A stretch of 64,000 nt of DNA, taken from contig NC_080072.1 of the NCBI RefSeq assembly GCF_949987535.1, positions 57,140,460-57,204,459 of the forward strand. Reading direction: 5' to 3'. The DNA is from Balaenoptera acutorostrata. Its lineage: Eukaryota; Chordata; Mammalia; Artiodactyla; Balaenopteridae. Within the stretch, counting starts at the first letter, position 1, and each line of letters opens with the position of its first letter. Under the pieces are notes generated by a model. It was not told the DNA's origin, made no database searches, and saw only the letters and a program-made list of their open reading frames with translations. Below are positions 61,901-64,000 of the stretch, piece by piece. Position numbers and translations under genes: made by a program.

Positions 61901-63363
61901 ATATCTGTGTTCCACTTTCCACCCCTTAAAAGAAATTGCTCTTCCAAGATCACTGAAGGTCTCCTTGTCAATACCCAATAGGTGCTTTTCAGATATTTTA
62001 TTTGACTGCTCCTCTCTTCTCAAGCCTCTTCTTCTATAACCTACCTCTTAGTGTAGATGTGTCCCCAAGGGTCTACCCTTGGTCCTCTTCTCTTCTTGCG
62101 TATCTAATCTATCCATCTTTAATACCACTGTCCCAAGAAACATGCTCATATGTGCAATTAATCCACACATATATAGACCAAACTCATTCCCCAAACTTGC
62201 TTTTCCTCCCATCCATATTTCCTATCTCAGTCACTGGCCAAAAGCCTAAGCTTTGCTCAGTGACTAGATTTCCTTCTAAACCAAGGGTTCTTTACATCTT
62301 TTTGTGCCCTCTGTGGTAGGCAGAATTTTGGCCCCCATGACTCCAATATCCCCTGGTGTCAAACCTGTGAATGTGTTATGTTACAAGGCAAAAGGGACTT
62401 TGTGTATGTAATTCAGGTTACTAATCAGTTGACAATAAAATAAAGAGATTATCCTGGATTATCTGTGTGGGTCCAATATAATCATGTGACCTCTTAGAAG
62501 CAGAGAATTTTCTCTGGACGTAGACAAAACTGATGCAGAAGTCAGAGACGTTTGAAGGACAGAAGGATTCAATGTGTCACTGTTGGCCTGAAGATGAATG
62601 GAACCGTGTATCATGGAAATGGGAACCTCTATTCTACAATCTCAACATTTAACACAAGTCTATCTGACTGTGAAAGTACAAAGTGCCCCAGGTACCCAAA
62701 TAAAAGGGCAATTCCTTCTAGGAATGAAAATGAGAGTCAGGTCCCTCTGGATATAACCCCAACCTGCGTGGCGTTGAAGGTGTTCCTCTCCCCACCCATA
62801 CCCACAGAAGAAAACCTATACTCCTTAACCAAACTTTAAAAATACTGCACAATCTGCTCTAAACCTACATATCCTGCCCAGGACAACACCTCCCGCTCCT
62901 GTTCATCGAAAAGGCAAGCACACTGATGACTCTAACTCAGGGCCTGGAAACTCAAAACCTTAAAATGAGACCTTGAATAAAGAGCAACACCCCACCAGAC
63001 CTCGGGTAAACAGGCGGGTAAAAAGCATAATGAATGAGGAAAAAGGAAGGCTCCGAAGAGACGACACTGGAACAGTCGAATCTTACCCCCAGCAGAGGCA
63101 CCCCCAAGGGAACACGGAGCACGCGCTCCCCCGCCCCGCAGCCCCAGAGGTCGTGGTGTCGCCCCGCTCCTCCGCACCGCCCGCGCCCGTGGAGAAGGAG
63201 GCGCGCAGGAAGCCAGAACTCGGGACCAGAGACCCTACCTCTCAGCGATATAAAGGGTGCCGGTGCCAAGGCTTTTCCCGTTCAGCACGGCCTCAGTATC
63301 TGGCTGCTGCTGCCGGAGCCCCTCAGCCGACCCAGGCGGCGGGAAACTTTTGAGAAAGCTCAT
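46927..63363 (-). CDS. CLNS1A: pICln, Sm-protein assembly chaperone, complete six-exon coding sequence
   Basis: pICln binds Sm proteins and delivers them to the PRMT5-WDR77 methylosome for arginine methylation before SMN-mediated snRNP assembly. It acts mainly in the cytosol and was first named for a nucleotide-sensitive chloride current. Joined exons (- strand): 63363-63239, 57753-57617, 53517-53416, 52433-52326, 50561-50388 and 46994-46927. All junctions are GT-AG and in frame. The product is 237 residues, the usual mammalian length. The N-terminal part (about 1-135) is the PH-like domain. Two acidic stretches follow from exons 3 and 4 (residues 96-105, EEEEDSDDD type, and 140-153), then a helical region (about 168-190) and a short acidic C-terminus ending DADVDH. 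The start ATG lies in the CpG island. The gene is convergent with AQP11. It looks intact. Confidence 0.97.
47700..48500 (+). repeat. L2 LINE 3' region
   Basis: L2 order visible: gtctcttgaacctttgcacatg, ctggcttaaatgtcacttactcc type text, then gtacctgacactgtagctca near the end. No frame. Confidence 0.65.
49280..49500 (+). repeat. MIR SINE
   Basis: Clear core: tgtgcctcagtttcttcatc, then gtaaaatggggatcataac. Confidence 0.75.
50388..50561 (-). CDS. CLNS1A: CLNS1A coding exon 5
   Basis: 174 bp, acceptor tatttag, donor gtgagt. Encodes residues 158-215, with the segment GDIPTFYTYEEGLSHL, the following predicted helix and the R-T-E-D-S-I-R stretch. Confidence 0.96.
50947..51279 (+). repeat. CHR SINE with perfect target duplication
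   Basis: Head ggacttccctggtggtccag. Exact 19-bp duplication aaaaaatcagaaattctgg at 50928-50946 and 51280-51298. Its body is more diverged than the tail duplication would suggest. Confidence 0.9.
51326..51645 (+). repeat. CHR SINE
   Basis: Second copy, 47 bp after the first, same orientation. Flanks aaattaaatt on both sides. Confidence 0.87.
52326..52433 (-). CDS. CLNS1A: CLNS1A coding exon 4
   Basis: 108 bp, acceptor gttcag, donor gttagt (non-consensus +3). Encodes residues 122-157, including FTAMCECQAL and the second acidic run (PEDEDSDDYDGEEYD). Confidence 0.96.
52434..53415 (-). other. CLNS1A: CLNS1A intron 3
   Basis: 982 bp, about 30 percent of it one SINE. The rest is unassigned. Confidence 0.88.
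52709..52997 (+). repeat. CHR SINE with perfect target duplication
   Basis: Long young form. Exact 16-bp duplication aaaaaaaaagtgtcag at 52693-52708 and 52998-53013. Antisense to CLNS1A. Confidence 0.92.
53416..53517 (-). CDS. CLNS1A: CLNS1A coding exon 3
   Basis: 102 bp, acceptor tttctag, donor gtgagt. Encodes residues 88-121 with the first acidic run (DEEEEDSDDD) followed by EFRFVPSD, the return to the PH-like fold. Confidence 0.96.
53985..54610 (+). mobile_element. Old LINE-1 3' fragment
   Basis: tgctgctggtggaagcagaa through cagtgaatgtttac-like text, then L1 3'UTR-like AT-rich sequence. Strongly diverged. Confidence 0.5.
55240..55885 (+). mobile_element. LINE-1 3' end, relatively young
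   Basis: Starts in ORF2. The frame at 55288-55554 reads through the conserved C-terminus (YSAIKRNKI .. SEISQKEKNKY) to its stop, then the whole 3'UTR to ccaataaaaatt and an A tail. Flanks aaaagtaactca (about 55227) and aaaagtaattca (about 55883). Confidence 0.88.
56757..56965 (+). mobile_element. MER20-like hAT transposon
   Basis: agggtttctcaaccttggca at the left; tgtcctatgcattgtaggatg and ccactgagaaccat to the right, in MER20 order. Confidence 0.8.
57163..57465 (+). repeat. CHR SINE
   Basis: Head gagcttccctggtggcacag and A/T-rich tail, 150 bp from CLNS1A exon 2, antisense to the gene. Confidence 0.85.
57617..57753 (-). CDS. CLNS1A: CLNS1A coding exon 2
   Basis: 137 bp, acceptor ttttcag, donor gtatgt. 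Encodes residues 42 to 87 plus one base, the core of the PH-like fold (SRLSWLDGSG at the start, YVMVNAKF near the end). Confidence 0.96.
57985..58345 (+). repeat. L2/CR1-like LINE 3' fragment
   Basis: ctgacagaatgtgagctac and catagtgcttagcatgtaag, then gcaataaatacc, in L2 order. Confidence 0.5.
58690..59050 (+). mobile_element. Old L1 3'UTR split by a SINE
   Basis: L1 text ggttgcacagggctggagg before and gctgcacaactctgtaaat after the SINE, ending atctcaatgaagc. Confidence 0.65.
58798..58940 (+). repeat. Short CHR-type SINE
   Basis: Short form (variant head ggaattccctggtggtccag, body about 110 bp) inside the L1 3'UTR. Imperfect flanks aaaattgattgtgttg and aaaattgtgttg. Confidence 0.88.
59894..60194 (+). 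repeat. CHR SINE, young
   Basis: Long form with (aatc)n(aaat)n tail. Duplicated flank aaattatggcttt on both sides (from 59880 and about 60195). Antisense to CLNS1A. Confidence 0.9.
60890..61260 (+). repeat. L2 LINE fragment
   Basis: aaaatcctaaaatagtttctgc and aggaagccttcccagttt are typical L2 3' phrases. Confidence 0.5.
61300..61830 (+). mobile_element. Old L1M 3'UTR
   Basis: ttactgtggttatacaagag, aatgtggcaaaatgttaac and ttgcaacttttctttaggtt match ancient L1 3'UTR text, as at 12361-13015. Confidence 0.55.
62000..62560 (+). repeat. L2 fragment and adjoining ancient repeat
   Basis: 62000-62310 has L2-type text (ggtctacccttggtcctctt). 62315-62560 has a familiar old repeat (gtggtaggcagaattttgg .. 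gattatcctggattatctg), family not assigned. Confidence 0.5.
63239..63363 (-). CDS. CLNS1A: CLNS1A coding exon 1
   Basis: 125 coding bases, residues 1-41 plus two bases of Ser42. Starts MSFLKSFPPPG and ends at donor gag ag|gtaggg. The start ATG (63363-63361) has no competing family-like upstream start, although the frame stays open upstream on the same strand. Confidence 0.95.
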
Positions 63364-63437
63364 TGCAACAAGGAGCACGGAAACACGAGTCAACAGCAAA
63401 CTAAAGCACAGCAAACTCCGCTCGCCGCGTCCCGACC

Positions 63438-63484
63438 CGGAAGCGGTAACAATTACCCCGGAAGAGCAAAATCTTTGCCCCGGA
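63438..63484 (+). promoter_or_regulatory. Three regularly spaced ETS (GABP-type) cores
   Basis: ccggaa occurs three times on the + strand with 20- and 21-bp steps, 75-121 bp upstream of the CLNS1A ATG. GABPA binding is inferred from motif identity. Confidence 0.5.
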
Positions 63485-63557
63485 AATTCCAGCGCCATCT
63501 ACCATAGAAATGAGACGTTCTAGGGCAAACTCTTGGAGGCCTGAGAGGACCGAGTTT

Positions 63558-63567
63558 GTCACGTGAC
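63558..63567. promoter_or_regulatory. Palindromic E-box GTCACGTGAC
   Basis: Perfect 10-bp palindrome about 195 bp upstream of the CLNS1A ATG. It matches the USF/MiT-TFE (CLEAR-like) class of bHLH-zip sites. Confidence 0.5.
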
Positions 63568-63604
63568 TCCCTTTTCTCTCTCCCTTCCATTTCTGAGGCT
63601 CTAG

Positions 63605-63790
63605 GCTTGCAATAACGGAGTGTTCTCTCTCCGAAATCCTACCTCAGGGTCTTCACAGCAACCCTGTGAGAGAGGAAGCACCACAAATAATAAATTACTT
63701 TTTCTGCAGAAGGGGAAACGAAACCGTGAGACAGGGAGTCCTTGCCTGAGGTTGCGTAGGAAGTAGAGACCACACTGATTTACAGGTCGG
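63605..63790 (+). repeat. MIR-type SINE fragment
   Basis: cttcacagcaaccctgtgag and gaaaccgtgagacagggag in MIR order, upstream of the CLNS1A promoter. 63791-64000 is unassigned. Confidence 0.55.
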
Positions 63791-64000
63791 AGGTCTCCTA
63801 ACTGGGTTCTACTCTTCTCACCTGCGCCCTCCTCATCTAGGCCTGTTCACGTCTCAACAGCCACGCCCCAGACCTCAGTCTAGGTCCTAAGGCCGTCCTA
63901 GTGCACGAGTCACATATCCCCTGGTCTCAGACGGGCAAACGAGCGCAAAGAGGTATTTAATTATAGGTGAAGAGCTAGTTATGTCAGTAAGCAGATGGGG

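Larger units (their letters stand above)
57754..63238 (-). other. CLNS1A: CLNS1A intron 1
   Basis: 5485 bp. L2/CR1-like text at 57985-58345, 60890-61260 and 62000-62310; L1 pieces at 58690-59050 and 61300-61830; SINEs at 58798 and 59894; an old repeat at 62315-62560. 59060-59890 and 60210-60890 are unassigned. Confidence 0.88.
62990..63570 (-). promoter_or_regulatory. CLNS1A: CpG-rich promoter of CLNS1A
   Basis: GC- and CpG-rich block around coding exon 1. Just upstream of the ATG (- strand gene, so higher coordinates) are three ETS cores ccggaa at 63438-63443, 63458-63463 and 63479-63484. A YY1-type cgccatct follows at 63493-63500, and the palindrome gtcacgtgac at 63558-63567. No TATA box was seen. 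This is a typical housekeeping promoter. Confidence 0.75.

Noticed and set aside
62973..63523. + strand frames of 126, 157 and 88 residues opposite CLNS1A exon 1
   Set aside because: Same cause: GC-rich promoter antisense. The true coding frame here is the - strand start of pICln.

Overview
This is mammalian nuclear DNA, most probably from a cetacean. The window holds two intron-rich vertebrate genes in a sea of LINE and SINE fossils. It also holds 16 copies of a tRNA-derived SINE whose head (ttccctggtgg..cagtgg) and body match the CHR family of whales, hippos and ruminants. The body lacks the typical bovine Bov-tA continuation. No bacterial, phage, plasmid or CRISPR feature is present.

Layout. 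Positions 1-4200 are a pile of LINE-1 3' ends, broken by two SINEs and one solo ERV1-type LTR. Positions 4200-19200 are intergenic: MIR, L2, old L1, SINEs, microsatellites and a second LTR-like element at about 18.1-18.7 kb. A CpG island at about 19.2-20.4 kb is the promoter and first exon of AQP11 (+ strand). AQP11 has three coding exons (19947-20565, 27924-28040, 31674-31753), joining in frame to 271 residues. The 12-kb space to the next gene contains a LINE-1 with 15-bp target-site duplications (32291-34255), itself split by a SINE, plus ancient L2 and L1 remains. CLNS1A (pICln) occupies about 43.7-63.4 kb on the - strand. Its six coding exons join in frame to 237 residues, and a noncoding terminal exon is inferred at 43.7-43.8 kb. 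Its CpG-rich promoter lies at about 63.0-63.6 kb.

The two genes are convergent (tail to tail). From memory the neighbourhood matches the human 11q order AQP11-CLNS1A, between PAK1 and RSF1, neither of which is visible here. They are not functionally coupled in any way the sequence shows. AQP11 is an intracellular (ER) aquaporin. pICln is the Sm-protein assembly chaperone of the methylosome and was first described as a chloride-current protein.

I found no evidence for an undescribed biological system. The most useful observations are promoter architecture, a probable hidden last exon of CLNS1A, an LTR just upstream of AQP11, and transposon insertions whose history can be read directly (empty-site copy, nested frame-preserving insertion, perfect target duplications). 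Repeat family names are from memory of consensus sequences and need RepeatMasker confirmation. Repeat edges are approximate unless a target duplication is quoted.
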